Below, piece after piece: positions 1 to 4,970 of a stretch of 5,266 nucleotides of DNA. A program made the translations under genes and the position numbers. The notes beneath the pieces were generated by a model, which was not told where the DNA came from, made no database searches, and was given only the letters and a program-made list of their open reading frames with translations. How positions within the stretch are numbered: the first letter of the stretch is position 1; every line of letters starts with the position of its first letter. Origin of the DNA: Microbacteriaceae bacterium (lineage in GTDB: Bacteria; Actinomycetota; Actinomycetes; Actinomycetales; Microbacteriaceae); contig RFQD01000108.1 of assembly GCA_009925875.1 (NCBI GenBank), positions 1-5,266 on the forward strand, written 5' to 3'.

Positions 1-84
1 CGCGCGCGAGCACGAGAATCATTCGATTGGACATCCATCGCGGCGAAAACACTTCACGTGTACTCGTCCGTGCTCTCCGGCTGA
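1..84 (+). CDS. glgA: C-terminal end of a GT4-type glycosyltransferase, probably glycogen synthase (partial)
   Basis: Frame 1 is open from the first base to TGA at 82-84 and gives 27 residues, including ARESFDWTSIAAKTLHVYSS. This resembles the last helix of actinobacterial GT4 glycogen synthases and related GT4 enzymes, where an 'RF-W-IA-T---Y' pattern closes the Rossmann fold. If it is GlgA, it transfers glucose from ADP- or UDP-glucose in the cytoplasm for glycogen or maltose-1-phosphate synthesis. No catalytic residue lies in the visible part, so assignment rests on the tail motif and on my recollection that glgA often precedes this ABC ATPase in Microbacteriaceae. Another GT4 enzyme is possible. 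The stop lies 23 bp before the next start on the same strand. Confidence 0.6.
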   Translation, partial: RARARESFDWTSIAAKTLHVYSSVLSG

Positions 85-95
85 CTTTGGCTCAG

Positions 96-107
96 TAGCA
101 TGGGGGC
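96..107 (+). promoter_or_regulatory. Possible leaderless -10 element before the ABC ATPase gene
   Basis: TAGCAT at 96-101 fits the actinobacterial -10 pattern TAnnnT and lies six bases before the ATG at 108. That would put the transcription start at or very near the start codon. No convincing -35 is visible and the GGGGG at 102-106 sits too close to the ATG to be a well-placed ribosome binding site. Transcription from the upstream gene is an alternative, as the gap is only 23 bp. Confidence 0.35.
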
Positions 108-821
108 ATGAGTTCCGTCATGCACTTGTCTCACGTGTCAATGGAGAGGGACGGCCTGCCTGTTCTGAGAGACGTGACGTGGAGCGTCGATTCATCACAA
201 CGGTGGGTCGTTCTCGGTTCGAATGGTTCGGGCAAGACCTCGTTATTGGAGTTGATTGCGGCCTGGGAGAAGCCCTCGTCGGGGACAGCGCTCGTGCTGG
301 GTGATGACGTCGGTTTGGCGGACACGGATTGGTTGCGCCCCAGAGTAGGCCTCGCCTCCGCGGGCATGGCCAAGCGCATCCCGCGCACGGAGACGGTCGA
401 ACAATCGGTCATGAGTGCTGCAATTGCCGCGGCAGTGGCGCGGGGGGACATGTTTGATGAGACTGACTTTCGTCGGACACGACGCGTTTTGTCAGAGTGG
501 CGCCTCGAGGATCTCGCTGATCGACCTTTTGGCAGTTTGAGCGAAGGGGAGATGAAACGGGCTCAAATTGCCCGCTCGATTATGACCGACCCCGAGTTGC
601 TTCTCATGGATGAACCCGTGGCATCTCTCGACTTAGGCAGTCGAGAGGAAGTCATGAAGATGCTCGGCGCGTTTGCGAGCAATCCCGGTTCTCCCGCCAT
701 TGTCATGGTGACGCACCACGTTGAGGAGATTCCTCCGGGTTTCACGCACACAACGTTCGGCATCACGGTGGACGTCGGGCATGAGAATAGTCGTTATTGG
801 GCACGTGCTCGAACGGAGTGA
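108..821 (+). CDS. Solitary ABC ATPase, ModF/YlmA-like (COG1119 type)
   Basis: A 237-residue cytoplasmic ATP-binding cassette protein without a membrane domain. Visible motifs are Walker A GSNGSGKT (37-44), signature LSEGE instead of LSGGQ (144-148), Walker B LLLMDEP (164-170, catalytic Glu169), D-loop SLD (173-175) and H-loop His203 in THHVEEIP. The LSEGE signature and the HHVEEIPPGFTH segment are typical of the ModF/YlmA branch, whose substrate is poorly defined. No Gln occurs between Walker A and residue 98, so a classical Q-loop is not evident; I believe this is common in the branch. After GFTH (211-214) the chain jumps to TFGITVDVGHE and ends at RYWARARTE. I recall about 20 more residues there in relatives, so an in-frame deletion is likely. 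No permease gene is adjacent. ATG 108 is chosen; Met5 (ATG 120) is an alternative. Confidence 0.9.
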   Translation: MSSVMHLSHVSMERDGLPVLRDVTWSVDSSQRWVVLGSNGSGKTSLLELIAAWEKPSSGTALVLGDDVGLADTDWLRPRVGLASAGMAKRIPRTETVEQSVMSAAIAAAVARGDMFDETDFRRTRRVLSEWRLEDLADRPFGSLSEGEMKRAQIARSIMTDPELLLMDEPVASLDLGSREEVMKMLGAFASNPGSPAIVMVTHHVEEIPPGFTHTTFGITVDVGHENSRYWARARTE

Positions 822-825
822 AACA

Positions 826-897
826 ATGTGGCGGCACACATGTCTGCTATGCTGGCGTGTCGGAAACATCCGAGAACTTATCGACAAAAAACTTTGA
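826..897 (+). CDS. Possible 23-residue upstream ORF or leader peptide before rpmE2
   Basis: ATG 826 opens a 23-codon ORF ending in TGA at 895-897. GGAG at 815-818, inside the end of the ABC gene, is a well-spaced ribosome binding site seven bases before the ATG. The peptide begins [13 protein letters not shown] and carries His4, Cys6 and Cys9 as HxCxxC. Its stop codon overlaps the rpmE2 ribosome binding site (TGAGGA). This could be a leader peptide or a translational relay from the ABC gene. Against it, a -10-like element at 848-853 lies inside the ORF, and a 23-codon frame can occur by chance. I do not recognise the peptide. Confidence 0.25.
   Translation: MWRHTCLLCWRVGNIRELIDKKL
845..853 (+). 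promoter_or_regulatory. Extended -10 promoter candidate for rpmE2
   Basis: TGCTATGCT combines an extended -10 TGn (845-847) with the hexamer TATGCT (848-853). It would start transcription near 860 and leave a leader of roughly 45 bases before rpmE2. No good -35 is present at the expected distance (about 825-830), which is tolerated with an extended -10. I looked for a Zur-type palindrome here and saw none. Confidence 0.4.
860..873 (+). other. Small stem-loop in the rpmE2 leader
   Basis: TCGGA (860-864) pairs perfectly with TCCGA (869-873) around the loop AACA. It would form at the very start of an mRNA beginning near 860, about 22 bases before the ribosome binding site. It might belong to a ribosomal-protein leader structure (bL31 leaders are described in actinobacteria), but a 5-bp stem alone is weak evidence. 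Confidence 0.25.
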
Positions 898-899
898 GG
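896..899 (+). promoter_or_regulatory. Ribosome binding site that fixes the rpmE2 start
   Basis: GAGG at 896-899 lies six bases before the ATG at 906. This decides for the 906 start over the in-frame GTG at 828, which would add 26 residues that do not look like a bL31 N-terminus. Confidence 0.75.
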
Positions 900-905
900 A
901 ACACC

Positions 906-1157
906 ATGAAGGCTGACATCCACCCTGAGTACGCACCGGTCATTTTCCACGACCTGGCTTCTGGAACATCCTTCCTGACGCGCTCGACAGTGAGTAGCAG
1001 CAAGATGATGAAGTGGGAAGACGGTAACGAGTACCCGGTCATCGACGTTGAAATCTCGAGTGAATCCCACCCGTTTTACACCGGCAAGCAGAGAATCATG
1101 GACTCCGCAGGACGCGTGGAGAAGTTCAACCAGCGCTTCAAGGGATTTGGAAACTAG
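906..1157 (+). CDS. rpmE2: 50S ribosomal protein bL31, type B (zinc-independent)
   Basis: An 83-residue protein beginning [20 protein letters not shown], with internal SHPFYTGKQ and ending [10 protein letters not shown]. This matches type B bL31 (RpmE2/YkgM) in length and pattern. bL31 sits on the central protuberance of the large subunit and contributes to the bridge to the small subunit. Type A paralogues carry a CxxC zinc site; this protein contains no cysteine, marking it as the zinc-free form. In many bacteria the type B copy is induced by zinc starvation through Zur, but no Zur box is visible here, and in some actinobacteria it is the main copy. The gene has its own ribosome binding site and a strong terminator nine bases after the stop, consistent with a single-gene transcript, possibly with read-through from the ABC gene. 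Confidence 0.96.
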   Translation: MKADIHPEYAPVIFHDLASGTSFLTRSTVSSSKMMKWEDGNEYPVIDVEISSESHPFYTGKQRIMDSAGRVEKFNQRFKGFGN

Positions 1158-1165
1158 TTTCGGTC

Positions 1166-1201
1166 AAAAAAATCGAGACCCACATTGGGTCTCTTTTTTT
1201 T
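1166..1201. terminator. Bidirectional Rho-independent terminator between rpmE2 and the exonuclease gene
   Basis: GAGACCCA (1175-1182) and TGGGTCTC (1186-1193) form a perfect 8-bp stem with loop CAT. Eight T residues follow (1194-1201) and seven A residues precede (1166-1172), so the element has a U-tract in both directions. It lies between convergent genes: nine bases after rpmE2 and about 50 bases after the exonuclease stop read from the other strand. The remaining bases, 1202-1254, hold nothing else I can recognise. Confidence 0.93.
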
Positions 1202-1254
1202 GCGCTTGTGGTGTCAGCCACCCGACATGTGCCCGGCTCGTGACAAGTCGCAAC

Positions 1255-1956
1255 CTAACCCACAGGCCAGGAATCGTCGTCGTCATACATTGGTTTGCCG
1301 ATGGATTGGCGATACGAGCGGTAACTTGCCGCCTGCTCGAGTGCCCAGGTTTCCTGTTGTTCGTGGAGTTGCAGAGCGGGGATATTGAGTTGGTCGAAAT
1401 ACTTGCGCGAGAGCGCCTGTGCTACGCGCCCCGCGGCAATCGCATCCGCCGAAGCATCGTGCGCGTTATCGAGAACGACGCCGTACAACTCGGCGTTTGA
1501 CGCGAGGTTCCTGGGTCCTCGGCGATACCGGTCAAATTGTCGGTCCAGAATGAGCGGGTCAACGATCGGTCTCGGTCGACTCAGCGGAGCAAGGTCATAG
1601 CGTTTGGCCTCCCGATCAAGAATCGTAAAGTCATAGCTGGCGTTGTAGGCCACGACCACCGTGCCTGACTGAAAAATTGCGTCCAAGTACTCGAGAATTT
1701 CGCCGATGCTCTCGCGAGCAGATCTACCCTCTGCGCGCATCCGTTCGGTCGTAATGCCGTGGACACGCGTGGCCTGCTCCGGGATGTCAATTCCGCAATC
1801 AATCAGCCAATCGCGACCCTCTACGGGCAATCCTGATTCGTCGAGAATGCTGACATGTGCTTGCACGATTCGCGTGGTTTCCGTGGCAATGCCCGTTGTT
1901 TCGGTGTCAAAAACGGCAAGTCGTGCTGCCCACTCGGGGAGAGATTGTTCTGTCAC
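1255..1956 (-). CDS. DnaQ-like 3'-5' exonuclease (DEDDh family)
   Basis: A 233-residue protein when started at GTG 1956. The exonuclease domain occupies about residues 12-185. ExoI is VFDTETTG with Asp17 and Glu19, ExoII is AYNASYDF with Asp109, and ExoIII is HDASAD with His166 and Asp171. These are all five DEDDh catalytic residues, binding two metal ions that hydrolyse 3' nucleotides from DNA or RNA. Proteins of this kind are often labelled DNA polymerase III epsilon subunit, but this one stands alone and more likely acts in repair or nucleic acid turnover. The C-terminal part (about 186-233) is rich in Gln, Tyr and Asp, with DDDD near the end, and has no domain I recognise. Other starts are GTG 1965, with GGA six bases before it, and an upstream ATG at 2064 that would run into the divergent hydrolase gene and is unlikely. 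Confidence 0.93.
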   Translation of the reverse strand: MTEQSLPEWAARLAVFDTETTGIATETTRIVQAHVSILDESGLPVEGRDWLIDCGIDIPEQATRVHGITTERMRAEGRSARESIGEILEYLDAIFQSGTVVVAYNASYDFTILDREAKRYDLAPLSRPRPIVDPLILDRQFDRYRRGPRNLASNAELYGVVLDNAHDASADAIAAGRVAQALSRKYFDQLNIPALQLHEQQETWALEQAASYRSYRQSIGKPMYDDDDSWPVG

Positions 1957-1963
1957 GTTGTTC

Positions 1964-1992
1964 ACTCTAGGTCCGTCGAGTGTCACTACGCT
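1964..1992. promoter_or_regulatory. Mirror-image divergent leaderless promoters, exonuclease and hydrolase
   Basis: On the minus strand TAGAGT (1969 to 1964) lies seven bases before the exonuclease GTG at 1956. On the plus strand TACGCT (1987-1992) lies eight bases before the hydrolase ATG at 2001. Both fit TAnnnT, and the two hexamers are exactly 17 bp apart, so each occupies the other's -35 position. Neither -35 resembles TTGACA. Two polymerases could not occupy the site together, which implies mutually exclusive initiation if both are real. Confidence 0.4.
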
Positions 1993-2000
1993 TGGATTCA

Positions 2001-2915
2001 ATGTCCCCTGTTGATTTCTACGCTGACGAATTAGCGCGCATTCCCGTTCATGCGTCGCGAACAACGATCAACGGTGTACCCACGGCATGGTGGAACTATG
2101 GTCCCCGCACGGGGCCCATAGATCTGGTCATGGTGCATGGCTTTCGAGGGGATCATCATGGTCTTGAGCCGTTCGTCGCCAAACTCGGCGAATCGCGCCG
2201 CATCGTCGTTCCCGACCTTCCGGGTTTCGGTGACTCCGGCGTGCACGGACTCGACGAATCCGATTCGATAGCGATAGACGGATACGCTCGCTGGCTATGT
2301 GACTTTGTGGACACCATCGAAGCGCAACCACACACCGCGATACTTGGGCACTCGTTTGGGTCGATTGTGGTGGCAGCCGCGTTTGAGCGAGGACTTGCGA
2401 ACGAGCGCTGCATTCTCGTCAATCCGATTGCCGCCAACGCCCTGTCTGGGCCGCGAGGAATATTGACGCGACTCGCGGTCTGGTATTACCACGTGTCGGC
2501 AGCCCTGCCCGAAAAACTGGGGCAGAAACTCCTGAGAAATCGCGCGATTGTGCGAATCATGAGCGCGACCATGGCGAAAACACCCGATCGAGCCCTGCGG
2601 CGCTGGATACACGGACAGCACGACTCGTATTTCAGCAGCTTTGCGAGTCGAGAGAGCGTGCTTCGGGCATTCCGCGCCTCCGTTGAGCACGACGTGAGTG
2701 AGTTCGCATCGTCACTTCCTGAGGGGACTCTGCTGGTTGCCGCCGATCGGGACGACATCACGTCCATTTCGCGCCAGCGAGAACTCGCTACGAAGATAAC
2801 AGGGAGCGTTTTGACGATCATCCCTGACGTCGGCCACCTCGTGCACTACGAAGCGCCCGGCACGGCAGCCGAGGCCATTCGGGCGTACCTCGACGAATCG
2901 GATTCGTCGAGGTGA
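2001..2915 (+). CDS. Alpha/beta-fold hydrolase
   Basis: A 304-residue protein of the alpha/beta hydrolase superfamily. The HGFRGDHHG segment (46-54) fits the oxyanion-hole loop after strand 3, and GFGDSG (75-80) follows strand 4. The nucleophile elbow is GHSFG with Ser118. The acid is most likely Asp251 in AADRDDIT, and the catalytic His is His279 in DVGHLVHYE. A lid-like helical region spans about 145-230. No signal peptide is seen, so it should act in the cytoplasm, probably on an ester, thioester or similar bond; the substrate cannot be read from the sequence. ATG 2001 is chosen because the family-like N-terminus starts there; an in-frame GTG at 1980 would place the start among promoter elements. 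The last codons overlap the next gene by four bases, linking the two as one unit. Confidence 0.92.
   Translation: MSPVDFYADELARIPVHASRTTINGVPTAWWNYGPRTGPIDLVMVHGFRGDHHGLEPFVAKLGESRRIVVPDLPGFGDSGVHGLDESDSIAIDGYARWLCDFVDTIEAQPHTAILGHSFGSIVVAAAFERGLANERCILVNPIAANALSGPRGILTRLAVWYYHVSAALPEKLGQKLLRNRAIVRIMSATMAKTPDRALRRWIHGQHDSYFSSFASRESVLRAFRASVEHDVSEFASSLPEGTLLVAADRDDITSISRQRELATKITGSVLTIIPDVGHLVHYEAPGTAAEAIRAYLDESDSSR
2250..2267 (+). repeat. 18-bp near-duplicate inside the hydrolase gene (copy 1)
   Basis: CTCGACGAATCCGATTCG matches positions 2889-2906 in 17 of 18 bases; only the central base differs (C here, G there). Both copies are in the same reading frame and encode LDESDS, at residues 84-89 and 297-302. 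The first 11 bases also occur on the minus strand at 1845-1835 in the exonuclease gene, again coding LDES. Shared codon preference could therefore explain the repeat. Confidence 0.5.
2887..2913 (+). promoter_or_regulatory. Perfect palindrome hairpin covering the hydrolase/glycosyltransferase junction
   Basis: ACCTCGACGAATC (2887-2899) is the exact inverse complement of GATTCGTCGAGGT (2901-2913), with a single G (2900) between. As RNA it can fold into a 12-bp stem with a CGG triloop. The 3' arm contains the first two bases of the glycosyltransferase GTG start (2912-2914) and the GAGG just before and at it. The 5' arm is hydrolase coding sequence. A ribosome finishing the hydrolase would melt the stem and expose the next start, so translational coupling is the likely role. 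No T-tract follows, so it is not a standard terminator. A DNA-binding site is an alternative. Confidence 0.6.
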
Positions 2916-4045
2916 CGCGTTCATTTCGCGCACGGGACTCCGCTCTCCACGTCGCTCTCGACGGGCGATACATCCGAACTACGCATCACGACGGAATTAG
3001 TCGGTTTAGCGCACATCTCTTCGCTGCACTTGCCCAACTCGTGGAAAGTCGGGACGACATCCGGCTCACGCTGTTGGTTTCGAACGGGGAGCAGCGCTCG
3101 CGCGTACCCTACTCGGGAGATTTGCCGACATTTATCGTTTCCGCACCGACCAGCCCGCGAGAGCCCTTCATCGCACGCCGGGTGAACAAGCTCCAGCCAG
3201 ACATCGTATTTTCGCCCATGCAGACAATGGGATCATCTGGGCGAAAGTATCGGCTCATCCTCACGGTTCACGACTTGATTTACTACCGTTATCCCACGCC
3301 GCCGCGCGAGTTTGGCATCGGGTTGAGAGCGATGTGGAGGCTCTACCATTTGTCGTGGTGGCCCCAGCGACTTCTCCTCCGAGGTGCGGACGCCGTGGTG
3401 GCCGTGTCGGAAACGACTAAAAGACTCATTGAACGCCATCGGCTGACCTCCCGGCCGATTTTTGTGGTTCCCAACGCGGCCGAGGTGTCCGGAAACTCCG
3501 GCCTGTTGCCGTTTTCACAACGAGCTCGCCGACTCGTGTACATGGGTTCGTTCATGCCATACAAAAACGTCGCAACGCTCATCCGCGCTGCGCAGCTCCT
3601 GCCCGATTGGGAGTTGCACGTGATGAGCAAAATTGGCCCGAGCGAGCGAGCGCGATTGAACGCCCTGGCACCGGAGGCACGCGTCATTTTTCATGACGGC
3701 GTCTCGGATGAGGAATACGTTGCGGCACTGCGCACCGCGACCGCGCTGGTCACGGCCTCACGAGACGAGGGCTTTGGGATACCTCTCGTCGAAGCGATGG
3801 CACAGGGGACCCCGATTGTGGTGAGTGACATCGCGATATTTCGCGAGATCGGCGGACAGGCAGCCCTGTACGCCTCACCCGATTCTCCCGCAGACTTCGC
3901 CGCGCAGATTCGAACCCTCGCCGACGAAAGCGAGTGGGCGCACCGGAGTGCGGCGTGCGCTCGGCAAGCTACCCGTTATCAATGGTCCTCGTCAGCTGCC
4001 GACCTACTCGATGTCCTCTGTCACGTCAGTGGCACCCAGGCGTAA
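2912..4045 (+). CDS. GT4-family (GT-B fold) glycosyltransferase
   Basis: A 377-residue retaining glycosyltransferase. The N-terminal acceptor domain (about 12-200) includes DGRYI and GISRFSAHLF (28-37), where GIS resembles the usual glycine-rich acceptor loop, then LTVHDLIYYRYP (117-128) and VVAVSETTKRLI (162-173). The C-terminal donor domain starts near LVYMGSFMPYKNV (208-220) and holds the EX7E motif EGFGIPLVE (Glu286, Glu294) that binds the nucleotide sugar. MAQGTPIVVSDI follows. No membrane segment is evident. The pattern is like mannosyl- or rhamnosyltransferases of cell-surface glycan synthesis, but donor and acceptor are not determinable. The GTG start shares GTGA with the hydrolase stop and has no well-placed ribosome binding site of its own, only GGA at 2900-2902. 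Its 3' end overlaps the sirtuin gene on the opposite strand by 42 bp. Confidence 0.94.
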   Translation: MTRSFRARDSALHVALDGRYIRTTHHDGISRFSAHLFAALAQLVESRDDIRLTLLVSNGEQRSRVPYSGDLPTFIVSAPTSPREPFIARRVNKLQPDIVFSPMQTMGSSGRKYRLILTVHDLIYYRYPTPPREFGIGLRAMWRLYHLSWWPQRLLLRGADAVVAVSETTKRLIERHRLTSRPIFVVPNAAEVSGNSGLLPFSQRARRLVYMGSFMPYKNVATLIRAAQLLPDWELHVMSKIGPSERARLNALAPEARVIFHDGVSDEEYVAALRTATALVTASRDEGFGIPLVEAMAQGTPIVVSDIAIFREIGGQAALYASPDSPADFAAQIRTLADESEWAHRSAACARQATRYQWSSSAADLLDVLCHVSGTQA

Positions 4046-4876
4046 CGCAAGGTCGGCCAAAACCTCCGACGTTCCGGCATCGATGCGAATGTTCGCAACA
4101 GCGTCAGCTTTTGTCGCGCCACGATTGACGATTATCACGGGCATTCTGGCTTTCCGCGCTTGATCGACGAGTCGAAACCCCGAATTCACCATGAGCGACG
4201 AACCCGCCACAACGAGGGCCTCAGCCTTTCGGACAATTGCCGTCGCAGCGGAATACACGCGAAAGGGCACCACCTCGCCGAAAAACACGACGTCCGGTTT
4301 GAGCACCCCACCACACACCTCGCATTCGGGAACCACCAACGAATCGAAATCCGTGATGTCGACATCCCCGTCGGGAGCCAACGCAACGTCAGAAACCTCC
4401 TCAAACCACGGGTTCTCCCGTGCCAAACGAGCGGCGAGTGCATTTCGGTCGTATCGTTGCCCACAGTCGAGACAGACAACCCGATCCAGAGAACCGTGCA
4501 GGTCCACGACATGAGCGCTCCCCGCTCGGCGATGCAAGCCGTCAACGTTTTGCGTCACGACTCCCGACACGAGTCGTGCCTGCTCGAGCGCCGCTACCGC
4601 GCGGTGACCGTCGTTGGGAAGGGCGGACGCAAATGTCAGCCAGCCTCGATGAGAACCCGCCCAGTAGCGCTTGCGATATAGGACGTCTGAGCGAAACTGG
4701 TCAATTGACATCGGAGTTCGCCGCGAGGCACCCTGCCCCCGATAATCCGGGATTCCTGAATCGGTTGAGATGCCCGCACCGGTGAGCACAGCGAATCTCT
4801 TGCCGTCGAGAAGTCGAGCGAGGTCATCCATCTCTCGTTCCCACGACGGCGAGAACTCCTGCAGGACGCTCACCAT
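4004..4876 (-). CDS. Sirtuin (Sir2 family), class II/SIRT4-like NAD-dependent deacylase
   Basis: A 290-residue protein if begun at ATG 4876. The NAD-binding segment [15 protein letters not shown] lies at 33-47, TQNVDGLH at 108-115 and the catalytic His127 in DLHGS. Four zinc ligands are visible: Cys135 and Cys138 (CLDC), Cys185 and Cys188 (CEVC). [16 protein letters not shown] and the GSSLMVNSG segment follow. [17 protein letters not shown] and [10 protein letters not shown] resemble human SIRT4 rather than SIRT5 or the CobB class. It would remove acyl groups from lysine using NAD+, or possibly act as lipoamidase or ADP-ribosyltransferase as reported for SIRT4. The start is uncertain: ATG 4909 (301 aa), ATG 4876 and ATG 4831 (275 aa, GGGA seven bases upstream) are possible. 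Codons between 4876 and 4831 have very GC-rich third positions, which favours an upstream start. Confidence 0.94.
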   Translation of the reverse strand: MVSVLQEFSPSWEREMDDLARLLDGKRFAVLTGAGISTDSGIPDYRGQGASRRTPMSIDQFRSDVLYRKRYWAGSHRGWLTFASALPNDGHRAVAALEQARLVSGVVTQNVDGLHRRAGSAHVVDLHGSLDRVVCLDCGQRYDRNALAARLARENPWFEEVSDVALAPDGDVDITDFDSLVVPECEVCGGVLKPDVVFFGEVVPFRVYSAATAIVRKAEALVVAGSSLMVNSGFRLVDQARKARMPVIIVNRGATKADAVANIRIDAGTSEVLADLALRLGATDVTEDIE

Positions 4877-4888
4877 ATGGTCAGCGTA
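4877..4888 (-). promoter_or_regulatory. Possible leaderless -10 element for the sirtuin gene
   Basis: On the minus strand TACGCT (4888 to 4883) lies six bases before ATG 4876. It is the same hexamer as that before the hydrolase gene. If the true start is ATG 4909 this is coding sequence instead. A TTGACA on the minus strand (4953 to 4948) is an alternative -35, but no good -10 stands at the right distance from it. Confidence 0.25.
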
Positions 4889-4902
4889 TTCCGTGCTGAT
4901 TA

Positions 4903-4931
4903 CCGACATGTTTCCAAAGCCTGCGTAAATT
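4903..4931 (+). promoter_or_regulatory. Promoter candidate for the RNA methyltransferase gene
   Basis: CCGACA (4903-4908) matches TTGACA at four of six positions. A 17-bp spacer leads to TAAATT (4926-4931), a good actinobacterial -10. Transcription would start near 4938, leaving a leader of about 33 bases before GTG 4971. The element overlaps the 5' region of the divergent sirtuin gene. Confidence 0.5.
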
Positions 4932-4970
4932 CGGGCACGCAAGTTCGTGTCAATAGGCAAAGCTAGGGGA

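Noticed and set aside
1..41. Minus-strand start of a divergent gene at the left edge (ATG near 35 to 40)
   Set aside because: The plus-strand frame ends in a recognisable GT4 C-terminal tail, whereas the minus-strand frames show no family-like N-terminus and no ribosome binding site.
828..905. In-frame GTG at 828 that would extend bL31 by 26 residues
   Set aside because: The ribosome binding site GAGG at 896-899 and the family N-terminus MKADIHPEY fix the start at 906; the extension has no resemblance to bL31 and spans the likely promoter.
806..905. Zur-type operator before rpmE2
   Set aside because: No AT-rich palindrome like the actinobacterial Zur consensus was found between the ABC gene end and the rpmE2 start.
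1957..2064. Longer exonuclease start (ATG at 2064, adding 36 residues)
   Set aside because: It would overlap the divergent hydrolase coding region by 64 bp, and the added residues do not look like part of the exonuclease domain.
1255..2064. Exonuclease as a true DNA polymerase III epsilon subunit
   Set aside because: The DEDDh core is shared by many unrelated exonucleases; nothing in the sequence or context shows a polymerase-binding C-terminus.
55..3622. Five CACGTG hexamers (55, 132, 802, 2490, 3617) as possible regulator sites
   Set aside because: Slightly more than chance would give, but four lie within coding regions with no shared spacing or position relative to starts, and no extended palindrome is shared among them.
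4877..4960. TTG at 4960 as the sirtuin start (318 residues)
   Set aside because: TTG is a rare start, no ribosome binding site precedes it, and third-position GC in this stretch is mixed, unlike the codons after 4876.
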